The notes beneath the pieces were generated by a model, which ran no database searches, had not been told where the DNA came from, and worked only from the letters and a program-made list of their open reading frames with translations. 64,000 bases of DNA. Origin: an uncultured Clostridium sp. (GTDB lineage Bacteria > Bacillota > Clostridia > TANB77 > CAG-508). The position numbers and the translations under genes were made by a program. Positions 1 to 9,682 of the stretch are shown here, piece after piece; position 1 is the stretch's first letter, and each line of letters begins with the position of its first letter. The stretch covers positions 1-64,000 of the forward strand of contig CANOVB010000007.1 of the NCBI GenBank assembly GCA_947570695.1, written 5' to 3'.

Positions 1-1016
1 GTTATTTGTCTATCAAATCTTCCTGGTCTTAATAATGCTTTATCTAGCATCTCTGGTCTATTAGTAGCTGCCAATACTATAACAGTTTCGTTTGTATCAA
101 ATCCATCCATTTCAACTAATAATTGATTTAATGTTTGATTGTTTTCTGTTTCTGAACCACTATTACTTGTTCTTCTAGATCCTATTGCATCAATTTCATC
201 TATAAATACTATACAAGGTGACATTTTTTTTGCTTTATCAAACAATTTTCTGACTCTTGATGCTCCCAGTCCTGCAAACATTTCTATAAATTCAGAACCA
301 CTCATTGATATAAATGGAACTCCAGCTTCTCCAGCTATTGCTTTTGCTATTAATGTTTTTCCTGTTCCTGGCTTTCCATATAATAAAATTCCTTTTGGAA
401 TTTTAGCTCCCATATTTAAATAAGACTGTGGTGTTTTTAAAAAATCAACTATTTCAATTAATTCACCTTTTTCTTCATCTAATCCTGCTATATCATCAAA
501 TCTAACTTCTGATCTTTTACTTCCGTCTTCTCCTCCATAAACTTTTCCACTATCTCCACCAAGTCCCTGCATTTTAAATACCATTAGCATTAATACTACT
601 AATAATATTGTTGGTAATAGAGAAAATAAAGAATCAGACACTCTAATTACTGGATTTATTGGCTTTTGATTTAATTTAATTTCTATGCCTTCTTTATCTA
701 CTTTTTCTTGTATTAATTCCATAAAAGCTTGTACACTAGGCACTAAAACCTTTTTTTCTCTGTCTTTTTCTTCTCCTTCACCCTTCATTGTAACTTTTAT
801 AGATGTACTACCTGTTGTCATTTCTATTTTTTCTATTTTTCCTTCTTTTATTGATGTTATTAACTCAGTATAAGCTAATTCTTTTTCATCTACATTTTCT
901 TTATTAGTAAAATAATATATAGCAAATGCTCCTGCTAAAACTATCATTAGTAAAATTATTAAAATAGCGGTTTTTAATGTTTCATTATTTTTTTGATTTT
1001 TCCCATTCTTTTTCAT
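1..1016 (-). CDS. ftsH: FtsH ATP-dependent zinc metalloprotease (C-terminal part outside window)
   Basis: Membrane-anchored AAA+ protease that degrades misfolded membrane proteins and selected cytosolic regulators. The visible 338 residues hold an N-terminal membrane helix (about residues 16-36), an extracytoplasmic FtsH_ext region, a second helix near residue 130, and the AAA domain with Walker A (GKPGTGKT; the family usually has GPPGTGKT), Walker B ([10 protein letters not shown]) and the second region of homology ([10 protein letters not shown]). The window ends before the HEAGH zinc site, so protease activity cannot be confirmed here. ATG start at 1016 is preceded by GGAAAG. It is the last visible gene of a minus-strand series after alr and a DUF1189 gene, 19 bases after the latter. 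Confidence 0.95.
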   Translation of the reverse strand, partial: MKKNGKNQKNNETLKTAILIILLMIVLAGAFAIYYFTNKENVDEKELAYTELITSIKEGKIEKIEMTTGSTSIKVTMKGEGEEKDREKKVLVPSVQAFMELIQEKVDKEGIEIKLNQKPINPVIRVSDSLFSLLPTILLVVLMLMVFKMQGLGGDSGKVYGGEDGSKRSEVRFDDIAGLDEEKGELIEIVDFLKTPQSYLNMGAKIPKGILLYGKPGTGKTLIAKAIAGEAGVPFISMSGSEFIEMFAGLGASRVRKLFDKAKKMSPCIVFIDEIDAIGSRRTSNSGSETENNQTLNQLLVEMDGFDTNETVIVLAATNRPEMLDKALLRPGRFDRQI

Positions 1017-1035
1017 AATCTACACTTTCCTTTTT

Positions 1036-2052
1036 TTATATTTCTGATCCATCAGGCTCATTTTCCTCATTAATTACTGGTTCTTCTTCTGGTTCCTCTT
1101 TTTTCTTTTTTTCTTCTTTTTTCTCTGGCTTCTCATCTCTTTTGTTTTCTTCTTCTATTTCTTTTTTCACTTGTTTTTGTACTTCTATTATTTTTTGTAG
1201 CTCTTGATTTTGTTTTATTAAATCATATTTTATCATTAATATTGCTGCAATTATATAAACATAAGCAATTAATAAATACATAACATTAAAATATTTTATT
1301 ATAAATCCTGTAAACACAAATACAATATTATATATACATGCTAAAATTATTGGTAGTGTTAGCGCATATATTGATAGAGCAAACATTGGTGCAATTTTAA
1401 ATCTAACCCCGCAAAATCTTGCCGCTATATATCCAAAAATTGCTACTATACATAAATAGCTTAAATTTGTAATTATATTAGACATTGCTAAAATTGAAAA
1501 GTTTGTAATAAAATACGCAGAAACTGGTGTAGCTGTTCCTAATTCTTTAATCGCCTTTACTAGCTCTTCTTTATTAGTGACTGTTAATCCAAACTGCTCT
1601 AGCATTTTGCTATAACTTTCTTCTGTTTTAGAATCTCCATAAGCATATATAAATTTATCTTTTAAAAGAATTATTCCACCATCTTCATCAAAAATTTTAT
1701 TTTCACAATCAACTAAATATTCATTACTTACATTTTCTTCTGTATTTATAAATAGTCTAAACTTATAATCTCTATCATAAGCTTCAATTTTTTCTGAAAA
1801 TCTTAACTGATTCTCTTGATAAGTAAATTCAGGCATTTCATTTTCTATATATCTATAAGCTGTATTAACCATTTTATAAAAATCATAAGAAGATGCTAAT
1901 GAAACTAGTACTGTTGTAAATAGTATTAATAAGAAAAAGAATTTAAATGCTTTGGAACATCTTTCTCCCAAGAACATACCATATTCTTCTAGCTTAAATA
2001 TAGCTATTTTTATCCTTCTAAAAAAACCTATTTTTTCTTCTTTTACTCTCAC
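1036..2052 (-). CDS. DUF1189-like integral membrane protein
   Basis: A 338-residue membrane protein that resembles the DUF1189 family, whose function is not established. One membrane helix lies at about residues 37-58, followed by an extracytoplasmic section of some 120 residues and then about four more helices between residues 180 and 295. The last 50 residues are a highly charged Lys/Glu-rich cytoplasmic tail. The start is GTG, overlapping the TAG stop of alr by one base (TAGTG), with AAGGGAG eight bases upstream inside alr; this suggests translational coupling. The family assignment rests on overall architecture and the N-terminal segment, so it is moderate. Confidence 0.6.
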   Translation of the reverse strand: MRVKEEKIGFFRRIKIAIFKLEEYGMFLGERCSKAFKFFFLLILFTTVLVSLASSYDFYKMVNTAYRYIENEMPEFTYQENQLRFSEKIEAYDRDYKFRLFINTEENVSNEYLVDCENKIFDEDGGIILLKDKFIYAYGDSKTEESYSKMLEQFGLTVTNKEELVKAIKELGTATPVSAYFITNFSILAMSNIITNLSYLCIVAIFGYIAARFCGVRFKIAPMFALSIYALTLPIILACIYNIVFVFTGFIIKYFNVMYLLIAYVYIIAAILMIKYDLIKQNQELQKIIEVQKQVKKEIEEENKRDEKPEKKEEKKKKEEPEEEPVINEENEPDGSEI

Positions 2053-3158
2053 TATATATACTCCCTTCTTATTTCATTATTTGCCTGTAATGGTGTTATA
2101 TTTAAAGTCACTTCATCTCCAATTTTGATATCTTGATTTCCTGTTATATCAATTATTGAATGATACATTCCTAATCTTCCAATCACTTTATAATAACTAT
2201 TATTGATTTTTACTTTTAATGAATTATCTTTAAATATTTTTTTAATTTCCATTCCTACTGAAATTAAATTATTTTTTAAGGTAAAATCATCTCTTAGTCT
2301 ATCTTTATTAAATCCATCTGCATACCCAACTGGAACTATTGCAACTTGAGTTATTTTTTTTGTTTTATATATATTTCCATAACTTATATTATAACCTTTT
2401 GGTAATGTTTTTATTTCTGTAACTGAAGATTTAAAATTTCCTAACTTTTTAAGTCCATCTACTTTTACTAATGTTCTGCCTTGAAAAGCAGATCCAATTC
2501 TTACTGCATCTAATCTCATTTCTGGATATTTTAAAAAAGCTGTTGATTCAGAAGCATGTACAATCCCTGGATTATATCCTGCTTCTTTTACATTTTGAAT
2601 GCACTCCATAAATCTACTAAATTGAAGGTTTGTCCATTTTTTGTTGTTTGGGTTAGAAAAATGCGTAAACATCCCTACAATTTTCACCTTTTTGGCAGTT
2701 TCAAATACTGTTATTACATCTTGCAAATTATTATATAAAAAGCCATATCTTGCAAATCCTGTATCTATTTTTATATGTGCTCTTACTTCTTCTTTTTCAA
2801 GCTTTTCTATCAAATCTTCAACTAATTCTAGTTCATATAAACTTCCGATTGTAAGTGTTATATCATTTTCTATTAATAATTGCAATTCTTTTTTTTGAGT
2901 AATTGGTGATAGCATTATTATTTCTTCTTTAATATCTGCATTTCTTAATCTTATAGCCTCTTCTGTTTGAGCAACTGCAAGAGTTGTTATTTCATTTTCT
3001 ATTAAAAACTTTGAATATTTTATTAAATCTAGTCCAATTCCATTTGCCTTTACTACTGCTATTATTTTTGTTTTATTACTATTACTTGCAGATGCAATAT
3101 TTTTAATTATATCAATATTGTTTTTTAAATCATTTTTATTTATTTCTAATTTCTTCAT
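2052..3158 (-). CDS. alr: Alanine racemase
   Basis: PLP-dependent racemase converting L- to D-alanine for peptidoglycan. The 368 residues match the family length. The PLP-lysine motif near residue 37 reads VVKANGIG, where most family members have VKANAYGHG. The second catalytic base, Tyr, is in ISYGNIY (about residue 260), followed by the conserved VGYADG; the barrel signature IDTGFARYGF is also present. ATG start with AAAGGAAG upstream. It leads an apparent operon with the DUF1189 gene and ftsH. The changed lysine motif removes the usual Tyr/His that follow the lysine, so substrate range could differ, but both catalytic residues are kept. Confidence 0.92.
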   Translation of the reverse strand: MKKLEINKNDLKNNIDIIKNIASASNSNKTKIIAVVKANGIGLDLIKYSKFLIENEITTLAVAQTEEAIRLRNADIKEEIIMLSPITQKKELQLLIENDITLTIGSLYELELVEDLIEKLEKEEVRAHIKIDTGFARYGFLYNNLQDVITVFETAKKVKIVGMFTHFSNPNNKKWTNLQFSRFMECIQNVKEAGYNPGIVHASESTAFLKYPEMRLDAVRIGSAFQGRTLVKVDGLKKLGNFKSSVTEIKTLPKGYNISYGNIYKTKKITQVAIVPVGYADGFNKDRLRDDFTLKNNLISVGMEIKKIFKDNSLKVKINNSYYKVIGRLGMYHSIIDITGNQDIKIGDEVTLNITPLQANNEIRREYI

Positions 3159-3287
3159 TTTCTTCCTTTCGGAATTCTATTTAAATATTAATATGCAATA
3201 AACAAAACTTTTATGAATTTTTATACTAATTTATCTATAACTTATTTTATTTCATACATGTAAAAAATTAATATATTAAATTAGTCC

Positions 3288-4349
3288 TTAACTGTTGCTC
3301 TTTTGTAATTTCTTTTTTAATGTTCTTAAACTTCTAAATGTTTTTTCCGCTAATTTATAAAGTTTATAAGTTAAAGCCTTATAGTCAATATAAATTTCTC
3401 CAATAAATTCTGTAAATTCAGCATTAAATCCTTTTTTAAATCTATATAGTCCATATTGAGGATGTGATTCATCAACTACTCCTGAAACTCCTCTAAAATC
3501 ATACATATCAGCTCCTCTTTTAATAGCCTCTTGAATCATTGTCCATTGTAATAAATAGTTTGGCATAAGATTTCTATGTTTATTACTACTTGCTCCATAT
3601 AAATACCAAACCTTATTTCCATACATAATTGGTATAATTCCTGCTATTGGTTCATTTTCATGATATGCCATTAAAAGTTTCATATGATTTGGAGCAAGTT
3701 CATCATACATTTTTTCAAAATATGATAAAGATCTTATTATAAAATTATCTCTTTCTCCAGTTTCAACCATTATATTATGAAAGTCTTTTAAATCTTCTTT
3801 TGTTCCTTCTTTTATAATTACTCCTTTTTTTGTAGCTAAACGAATATTATACCTAGTTTTTTGGTGAAACTCAGAAAAAATTTGATCTTCTGTTTTTCCT
3901 CTTAAATCTAATCTAAATACAAACCTTGGTTGAATTTCATCTTTAAAGTCTTTACTATCGTCTTTTATTTTAAAACCTTTTTTAGATATAATATTTCTAA
4001 AATTTTCATCTGTTTTTAATATATCTGGTTCAACTCTAAGCACAAAAGCTTTATACTTTTTAGCCAAAACATTTGCTCCTTCTACTAAATCAGATATAAT
4101 TTCTTCATTATATATATCACAAACAGGTCCTCTTGCTGAATACATTAAATTTCCAAATATAGGAATTTTACGTATCCATACACAAAGGCTACCTCTAATC
4201 TTCCCTTCTTTATCCTCTGATAATATTACTTCTTTTATCCAATTAGTTTTTACATTTCCCCATTCAATAGACTGCTGGAAATTACATCTGTCATGTGATT
4301 CTAAAAATTTTTTATAACGCTCTTTATCTCTTTCTTCTAATAGTTTCAA
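3288..4349 (-). CDS. FemABX-family peptidoglycan aminoacyltransferase
   Basis: Member of the FemA/FemX/MurM group (paired GNAT folds) that adds amino acids from aminoacyl-tRNA to the lipid II peptide side chain. Visible signatures are the N-terminal FQQSIEWG segment, FHQKTRYNIRLA (about residue 170), and the C-terminal MYDFRGVSG and LYRFKKGFN. The start is set by the ribosome site: GAGGAGGAT lies six bases before TTG at 4349. A longer reading from 4364 would start inside the Shine-Dalgarno sequence, so it is wrong. Length is 353 residues. Which amino acid is added cannot be read from sequence. It lies close downstream of cysS, an association compatible with aminoacyl-tRNA use. Confidence 0.85.
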   Translation of the reverse strand: MKLLEERDKERYKKFLESHDRCNFQQSIEWGNVKTNWIKEVILSEDKEGKIRGSLCVWIRKIPIFGNLMYSARGPVCDIYNEEIISDLVEGANVLAKKYKAFVLRVEPDILKTDENFRNIISKKGFKIKDDSKDFKDEIQPRFVFRLDLRGKTEDQIFSEFHQKTRYNIRLATKKGVIIKEGTKEDLKDFHNIMVETGERDNFIIRSLSYFEKMYDELAPNHMKLLMAYHENEPIAGIIPIMYGNKVWYLYGASSNKHRNLMPNYLLQWTMIQEAIKRGADMYDFRGVSGVVDESHPQYGLYRFKKGFNAEFTEFIGEIYIDYKALTYKLYKLAEKTFRSLRTLKKKLQKSNS

Positions 4350-4382
4350 AACTATCCTCCTCAATATATATTTATAACAGCT

Positions 4383-5768
4383 TTATTGTTTTTGGACTAT
4401 TGTTCCATCTTTACTATCTTTAATAATATACCCTTTATCTATTAAAATATCTCTAATTCTATCAGATTCAGTCCAATCTTTGTTTATTCTTGCTTCATTT
4501 CTTTGATTTACTAAATCTAATATTTCATCAGGTAAACTATTGTCTTGCTTTTTGTATTCTTTTAAATTAAATCCTAAAACTTCATCAAATTTTAATAATA
4601 ATTCCTGTAATTTTTTTGATTTTTTGGGATTTTTTATTATTTCCCAAACTACACTCATTGCAACTGGCATATTTAAATCATCATTTATTGCCTCTAAAAA
4701 CTTAGCTTCATAAGCTTTAATTTCTTCATCTGATACTTCTTCTATTCCTTCACTATGTTTTAAATATCCTTCTCTTAATCTATTTAAAGCAATCTTAGCT
4801 GAATCTAAGGCTTCAAATGTAAAATTAATTTGTGCTCTATAATTTGATCCAAAATTAAACATTCTATAAACTAATGGTTCATACCCTTTTTCTTCTAAAT
4901 CTTTTAATGTATATAAATTATTTAAACTTTTTGACATTTTGCCACCATTTATTTGCATAAATTCAACATGCATCCAATAATTTGCTGGAATTTTTCCAGA
5001 AAAGCCTTTACTTTGAGCTATTTCATTTTCATGGTGAATTGGAATATGGTCTACACCTCCTGTATGAATATCAAAATGATCGCCTAAATATTTATATCCC
5101 ATTGCAGAACATTCTAAATGCCATCCTGGATATGATTTCCCAAAAAATGAATCCCATTTCATTATATGATTTTCTGGAGCTTTTATCCATAAAGCAAAAT
5201 CAGATATATTCTTTTTCTTATTATCAAATTCAACTCTTGCTCCTGCTTTTTGCTCTTCTACATTTCTATTTGATAGTATTCCATATTTATCAAGTTTTGA
5301 TGTATCAAAATATACAGTATCATCTGTTTGATATGTATATCCATTTTCTATAATCTTTTTTACATATTCTTCCATTATATCAATATGTTCAGTTGCTCTT
5401 GCTATTATTTCTGGTCTATCAATATTCAATCTATCTATATCATTTAGAAAAGTGTCCATATAGAATTGTGCTATTTCAAATGGATCTTTATTCTCTCTTC
5501 TAGCAGCTTTCATCATCTTATCTTCGCCTTCATCTGCATCTGATACAAGATGCCCTACATCTGTAATATTCATAACATGTTTTAATTTATAACCATTATA
5601 TTTTAAAACTCTTCTTAAATTATCCATAAACAAGTATGCTCTTAAATTTCCTATATGAGCAAAATAATATACTGTAGGTCCACATGAATACATTTTAATT
5701 TCCTTTTCATCAATAGGCTTAAATTCTTCCTTATTTCTAGTTAGTGTATTATAAAATTTTATACTCAT
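4383..5768 (-). CDS. cysS: Cysteinyl-tRNA synthetase
   Basis: Class I synthetase that charges tRNA-Cys. The HIGH motif appears as HIGN (about residue 37), the KMSKS loop as GGKMSKSLNN (about residue 267), and the zinc ligands include Cys in YSCGPTVYY and in HLECSAMG, followed by GGVDHIPIHHENE. At 461 residues it is full length. ATG start follows AAGGAG. The femX-like gene begins 33 bases after its stop, suggesting cotranscription. No T-box is visible upstream. Confidence 0.97.
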   Translation of the reverse strand: MSIKFYNTLTRNKEEFKPIDEKEIKMYSCGPTVYYFAHIGNLRAYLFMDNLRRVLKYNGYKLKHVMNITDVGHLVSDADEGEDKMMKAARRENKDPFEIAQFYMDTFLNDIDRLNIDRPEIIARATEHIDIMEEYVKKIIENGYTYQTDDTVYFDTSKLDKYGILSNRNVEEQKAGARVEFDNKKKNISDFALWIKAPENHIMKWDSFFGKSYPGWHLECSAMGYKYLGDHFDIHTGGVDHIPIHHENEIAQSKGFSGKIPANYWMHVEFMQINGGKMSKSLNNLYTLKDLEEKGYEPLVYRMFNFGSNYRAQINFTFEALDSAKIALNRLREGYLKHSEGIEEVSDEEIKAYEAKFLEAINDDLNMPVAMSVVWEIIKNPKKSKKLQELLLKFDEVLGFNLKEYKKQDNSLPDEILDLVNQRNEARINKDWTESDRIRDILIDKGYIIKDSKDGTIVQKQ

Positions 5769-5796
5769 GTTTTATCTCCTTAAATAATTAATTTAT

Positions 5797-5815
5797 GGGC
5801 GGATGTGGTCCGCCC
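5797..5815 (-). terminator. GC-rich hairpin after the PBP gene
   Basis: A perfect 7-bp stem (GGGCGGA / TCCGCCC) with a 5-base loop lies between the PBP stop codon and cysS. The minus-strand side continues ATAAATTA rather than a U run, so termination is plausible but not certain. Confidence 0.5.
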
Positions 5816-5850
5816 TCTATATTTTTATGATTAAACTCCAAATTTATTCT

Positions 5851-8598
5851 TTAAGTAGTTACTTGTGGTGTAGGTGTTGGCGCCTGTGTTGGTGTTGGAG
5901 TAGATGTTGGTGCCTGTGTTGGTGTTGGAGTAGGTGTTGGTGTTGGTGTAGGTGCTTGTGTTGGTTTTACATAGTTTGGATTTACTACTCCACAATTTTT
6001 ACATGTCTCTCCTCCTGCAAAATCATGCTTTCCTGTTGCAGGAATTGATTCTGATTTTGTTGCATCACATTCAGTACATTTTCTAACTATGCTTCCTTCC
6101 TTTCCACATGTTGGTGCTGTTCTTGATACTTCAATTTCATATTTATGCTCATGATTATTTGGTTGTTGTGATGGCTGTTGTTCTTGTGGTGGAGCTCCTG
6201 CCGGATGTAATGGGCAAGTACCTGTTGGTGCTGATTGAACCATTCCTTCTGTAGTCCAAATAGCATCTTTTTCTCGTTCTGGAATATAACCTACTTGTTC
6301 TCTAACATTTGGACAAGAATCTGTTGCAAGTTGCTGTGAATCATTACATATTCTAACTGCGCCATGACCTTCGCAAGTTTCTTTAGGTACAATATCTTCT
6401 GTAAATACTTCTGTATATACATCTGTACATCCTTCACTTGCTAGTTTTCCAGATATTTTACAAATTGACTTTCTAATTATACCATCAGGTTCTTCAAATT
6501 TTGCATTTTCTAAGTTCGCATGTATTTCTTTCATAACTGATGCCCACATAGTTCCTGCAGGGTTTTGACCAAAACCTTTTACTTCCTTACTTATTTGATA
6601 TCCAAACCAAGCTGTTGCTGTATAATATGGTGTGAAGCCACAAAGCCATCTATCATAATCATCATTAGTTGTTCCTGTTTTAGCAGCAACATCCATTCCT
6701 TTTATTGCACAATATGTCGCTGTTCCTCCTGAGCCTACTACTGTTTCAGTTAATATATTTTTTGTTATATATGCATTTTGTTCTGTCATTGCTCTATTTT
6801 CTTCTTGTTTTGGTTCATATAAAACATTTCCTTTATTGTCTGTTACTTTTGTATAAAAAGTTTGTGTTATATACACACCATCATTTGCTATAGCTGAATA
6901 TGCTCCTGCATGATCAGCTGGTGATATTCCTGGATCTATTCCTCCAAGTGCTAAACTTGTTCCTGAACCTGTAAAATCTGGCAAACCTACTTTTTTACAA
7001 AAATCAATAGCTGCATCTACTCCTATATCTGTTAATGCTTTTGCATGTGGAATATTAAAAGATCTTGCTATTGCATAACGCATTGTTGAATAATCACAAT
7101 ATCCTGTAGAGTTCTTTGGTCTCCATGGTGGATTTCCAGGCCAAGATGTCATTTGATTATAATATACTGTTGCACCTGTAATTTTTCCAGTCTCTAATCC
7201 TGGTGCAATTACAGATATTGGTTTCATTGATGAACCCGTTTGTTTTTCTATATCTACTGGTATATTAAAATATCCAATTTTGGTTGTTGCTGTTCTTTCA
7301 TCTTTCATTCCTGTTGCTGTTGCTGCTGCTACTACTTGACCTGTTTTATGGTCTTCTACTACTATTGTTGGCCAAGAAGGTTGTTTTATTTTTTCTTTTT
7401 TTCCAGTTTCTTTGTTTTCTTTTTCATAAGTTGTTTCTTTATAATATTTATCTTTTACAACTTCTGCTTCAACTATTGCTTGTATATCAGATTTTTGTGT
7501 TGTATATATTTTTAATCCGCCACTATATAGTTTAAGTTCTGCTAAGTCTTTACTCATATCTTCTTCATCAGCCATTATTTGATCTAAAATTTGATTTAAA
7601 GCTGCTTCTGTAACATAAGATATATCTGTAGTTACACTCGCTCCTTCACCTTTTTTAAATTTTAATCCATTATCTGCTTCTGCAACTGCTTCATCATATT
7701 GTTCATTATTTATAAAGTTTAGTTCCTTCATTTTCTTAAGAACTGTTTTAGTTCTTTTCTTTATTTTATCATCCATTTTTGATTTTTTATCTGAATCGCC
7801 TCCAAAATCATCAAATGGTTTATATGAATTTGGTGAGTGATTTATTCCTGCCATATAAGCACATTCAGCTATACTTAAATCTTTTGCACTTTTATCAAAA
7901 TAATATACAGCTCCTAGTTCAACACCGTTTATATCATTTCCTGCTGTAAATATTAAATTTAGATATAATTCTAAAATTTGGTCTTTTGATAAATAATGTT
8001 CTACTTGAATTGCTTTTGAAATCTCTTTTACTTTTCTTAAAGCTCCTGCAAAAGCTGTTTTTTCTTTATCTTTAGTGATATTTTTTATAACCTGTTGAGT
8101 TATAGTACTACCACCAAAACTAGATTTTCCACCATGTAAAATATAAGTAACTGTTGCATATCCAGTTCTCATTATATCTATACCACTATGTGAATAAAAT
8201 CTTTCATCTTCTATAGCTACATATGCTTTTGGTAAATATTCTGACATTTCAGATAAACTAATACTTTTTCTCTTAGTTCCTCCACTTAATGTTGCTATTA
8301 AATTGCCATCAGCATCGTATACTGTAGAGTTTTCATGTTCTATTACTAAACTTTCCTCACTAATCTTAAGTTTCTCTCCAAAAACACCAAAGAAAGCTCC
8401 TACTAATATTCCTGCGCCTATAATCATTAGTAAAACAAATACTAATAATCCGATTTTAATTCCTTTTGAAAGTCTTGGATGTTTATCTTTAAATTTTACT
8501 TTTCCATTTTTTGATTTTGAGTTTTTAGTTTTATTCTTAGATTTATTTATATCTGAAGTTCTAGATCTTTTTGCTTCTTTATTTTTATCGTTACTCAT
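5851..8598 (-). CDS. Class A penicillin-binding protein (transglycosylase/transpeptidase) with C-terminal tail
   Basis: Bifunctional peptidoglycan synthase of the PBP1A type. Order of parts: Lys/Ser-rich cytoplasmic segment, one membrane helix (about residues 48-72), GT51 transglycosylase with EDERFYSHSGID and GGSTITQQ, a linker, then the transpeptidase with SxxK (SSMK), SxN (SFN) and KTGTT. Beyond about residue 790 comes a tail not needed for catalysis: a small module with HxHKY, TCG and paired CxxC cysteines (KCTEC, TCKNC), then a Thr-Pro-Ala-rich end of about 45 residues. AAAGGAGG precedes the ATG. Length 915 residues is long for the family. Two CxxC pairs outside the cell could bind metal or form disulphides; that is inference. 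Confidence 0.93.
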   Translation of the reverse strand: MSNDKNKEAKRSRTSDINKSKNKTKNSKSKNGKVKFKDKHPRLSKGIKIGLLVFVLLMIIGAGILVGAFFGVFGEKLKISEESLVIEHENSTVYDADGNLIATLSGGTKRKSISLSEMSEYLPKAYVAIEDERFYSHSGIDIMRTGYATVTYILHGGKSSFGGSTITQQVIKNITKDKEKTAFAGALRKVKEISKAIQVEHYLSKDQILELYLNLIFTAGNDINGVELGAVYYFDKSAKDLSIAECAYMAGINHSPNSYKPFDDFGGDSDKKSKMDDKIKKRTKTVLKKMKELNFINNEQYDEAVAEADNGLKFKKGEGASVTTDISYVTEAALNQILDQIMADEEDMSKDLAELKLYSGGLKIYTTQKSDIQAIVEAEVVKDKYYKETTYEKENKETGKKEKIKQPSWPTIVVEDHKTGQVVAAATATGMKDERTATTKIGYFNIPVDIEKQTGSSMKPISVIAPGLETGKITGATVYYNQMTSWPGNPPWRPKNSTGYCDYSTMRYAIARSFNIPHAKALTDIGVDAAIDFCKKVGLPDFTGSGTSLALGGIDPGISPADHAGAYSAIANDGVYITQTFYTKVTDNKGNVLYEPKQEENRAMTEQNAYITKNILTETVVGSGGTATYCAIKGMDVAAKTGTTNDDYDRWLCGFTPYYTATAWFGYQISKEVKGFGQNPAGTMWASVMKEIHANLENAKFEEPDGIIRKSICKISGKLASEGCTDVYTEVFTEDIVPKETCEGHGAVRICNDSQQLATDSCPNVREQVGYIPEREKDAIWTTEGMVQSAPTGTCPLHPAGAPPQEQQPSQQPNNHEHKYEIEVSRTAPTCGKEGSIVRKCTECDATKSESIPATGKHDFAGGETCKNCGVVNPNYVKPTQAPTPTPTPTPTPTQAPTSTPTPTQAPTPTPQVTT
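5861..5968 (-). repeat. Short tandem repeats encoding the Thr-Pro tail of the PBP
   Basis: Imperfect tandem units of GTTGGTGTTGGAGTAG-like sequence (plus-strand view) encode repeated TPTP and TQAPT blocks. Such low-complexity tracts expand and contract easily, so tail length probably varies between strains. Long open frames seen on the plus strand here are by-products of the repeat. Confidence 0.8.
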
Positions 8599-8789
8599 AA
8601 ATCCTCCTTTTATGTTTTAGGTATTATAAATAAAAGTTCCTCTAAAATAAGTTTATTTTAAAGTTTTTAATTAATTACAAATTTTACCTTTTATCTTGAA
8701 GTATTATATTATATTTCTTTAAAAAGATAAAGTCTTTTTTTATTAATTTTTTATAAAAAAAAGTTATAATTTATAAAGCTTTTATATTA

Positions 8790-9682
8790 CTAAATTTTCC
8801 TAATTAATTCTTCTGAATTTCTAAATATATAAGCACCTTCTTCAATTAATCTATTAGTTCCTTCAGAGTTTTTTGAAGTAATATTTCCGGGGTACAGCAA
8901 AAATATCTTTTCCGTTGTTCTAATGCAAAATCAGCAGTAATCAAGCTTCCACTATTCTCTTTTGCTTCAACTACTAATATTTTTTCTGACAAGCCACTTA
9001 TAATCCTATTTCTCCTTGGAAAATTATACTTTGCAGGTGTTGTTCCAAGTTTAAATTCAGAAATAATTGTCCCATTACTTTCTAATATTCTTTCAAAAAC
9101 TTTTTTGTTTTGAAAAGGATAAATTTCACTATCTGCTACTCCTGTTCCAAGAACTGCAATAGTTTTTCCTATATTACTATCTAAAGCACCTAAATGTGCA
9201 TATTTATCAATTCCTAAAGCTAGTCCGCTAACTATATTTATATTTTTATCTGCAAGTTCTTTCGCCACATTTCTTGCAACAATTTTTCCATAATCAGTTG
9301 CTTCTCTTGAACCAACTATTGCAACATTATCATAATATAAATTCTCTAAATTTCCTCTTATGTATAAAAAAGCTGGCATATCATAAATATTTTTAAGTTT
9401 ATCAGGATAATCTTTGTTTTTAAAGGAAACTAAAAAAATATTTTTGCTTTCCATATAATTAATATATTTATCAAGTTTTTGTTTATATTTTTTATCTAAA
9501 ATTTTACTATAAGTTTTTTCTTTAACTTTTAAATTCTCAAAATCTTTTTTATTAAAATTCCACAAATCTTTACAAGAAAATTTATTTAATAATTCTATTT
9601 TATCTTTATTTTCAATATCTATTTTTGAAAACCAAATATCATAAAAATTAACTATAACTATTACCTCCCATAATCTGTACAA
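8790..9682 (-). CDS. dprA: DNA processing protein DprA, requiring two +1 frameshifts
   Basis: DprA loads RecA on incoming single-stranded DNA during transformation. The Rossmann core is visible: IVGSREATDYG, IVSGLALGIDKYAHLGAL, IAVLGTGV and FPRRNRIISGLS. The zero frame goes wrong after ALEQ and stops at 8846. Skipping the C of an in-frame CGG at 8914-8912 gives GKDIFAVP; skipping the C of a second CGG, in frame in the new register at 8889-8887, gives GNITSKNSEGTNRLIEEGAY and a stop at 8790. The total is then 296 residues, the normal end of the family. The start is unsettled: the open frame begins with TTG at 9682, but the only good ribosome site (GGGAGGT) lies a few codons later with no standard start after it, so an ATA or ATT start is possible. 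Confidence 0.85.
8887..8889 (-). other. In-frame CGG at second dprA frameshift site
   Basis: Minus-strand context gta ccC CGG Aaa: after the first shift, CGG falls in frame again; skipping its C yields GGA (Gly) of the conserved VPGN motif. Confidence 0.8.
8912..8914 (-). other. In-frame CGG at first dprA frameshift site
   Basis: Minus-strand context caa CGG Aaa, codon 257 of the open frame. Skipping the C yields GGA (Gly) in ALEQGKDIFAVP, the conserved family motif; without the shift the sequence loses all resemblance to DprA. Confidence 0.82.

Noticed and set aside
5803..6048. Cys/Trp-rich plus-strand open frame
   Set aside because: Antisense reading of the Thr-Pro repeat of the PBP gene.
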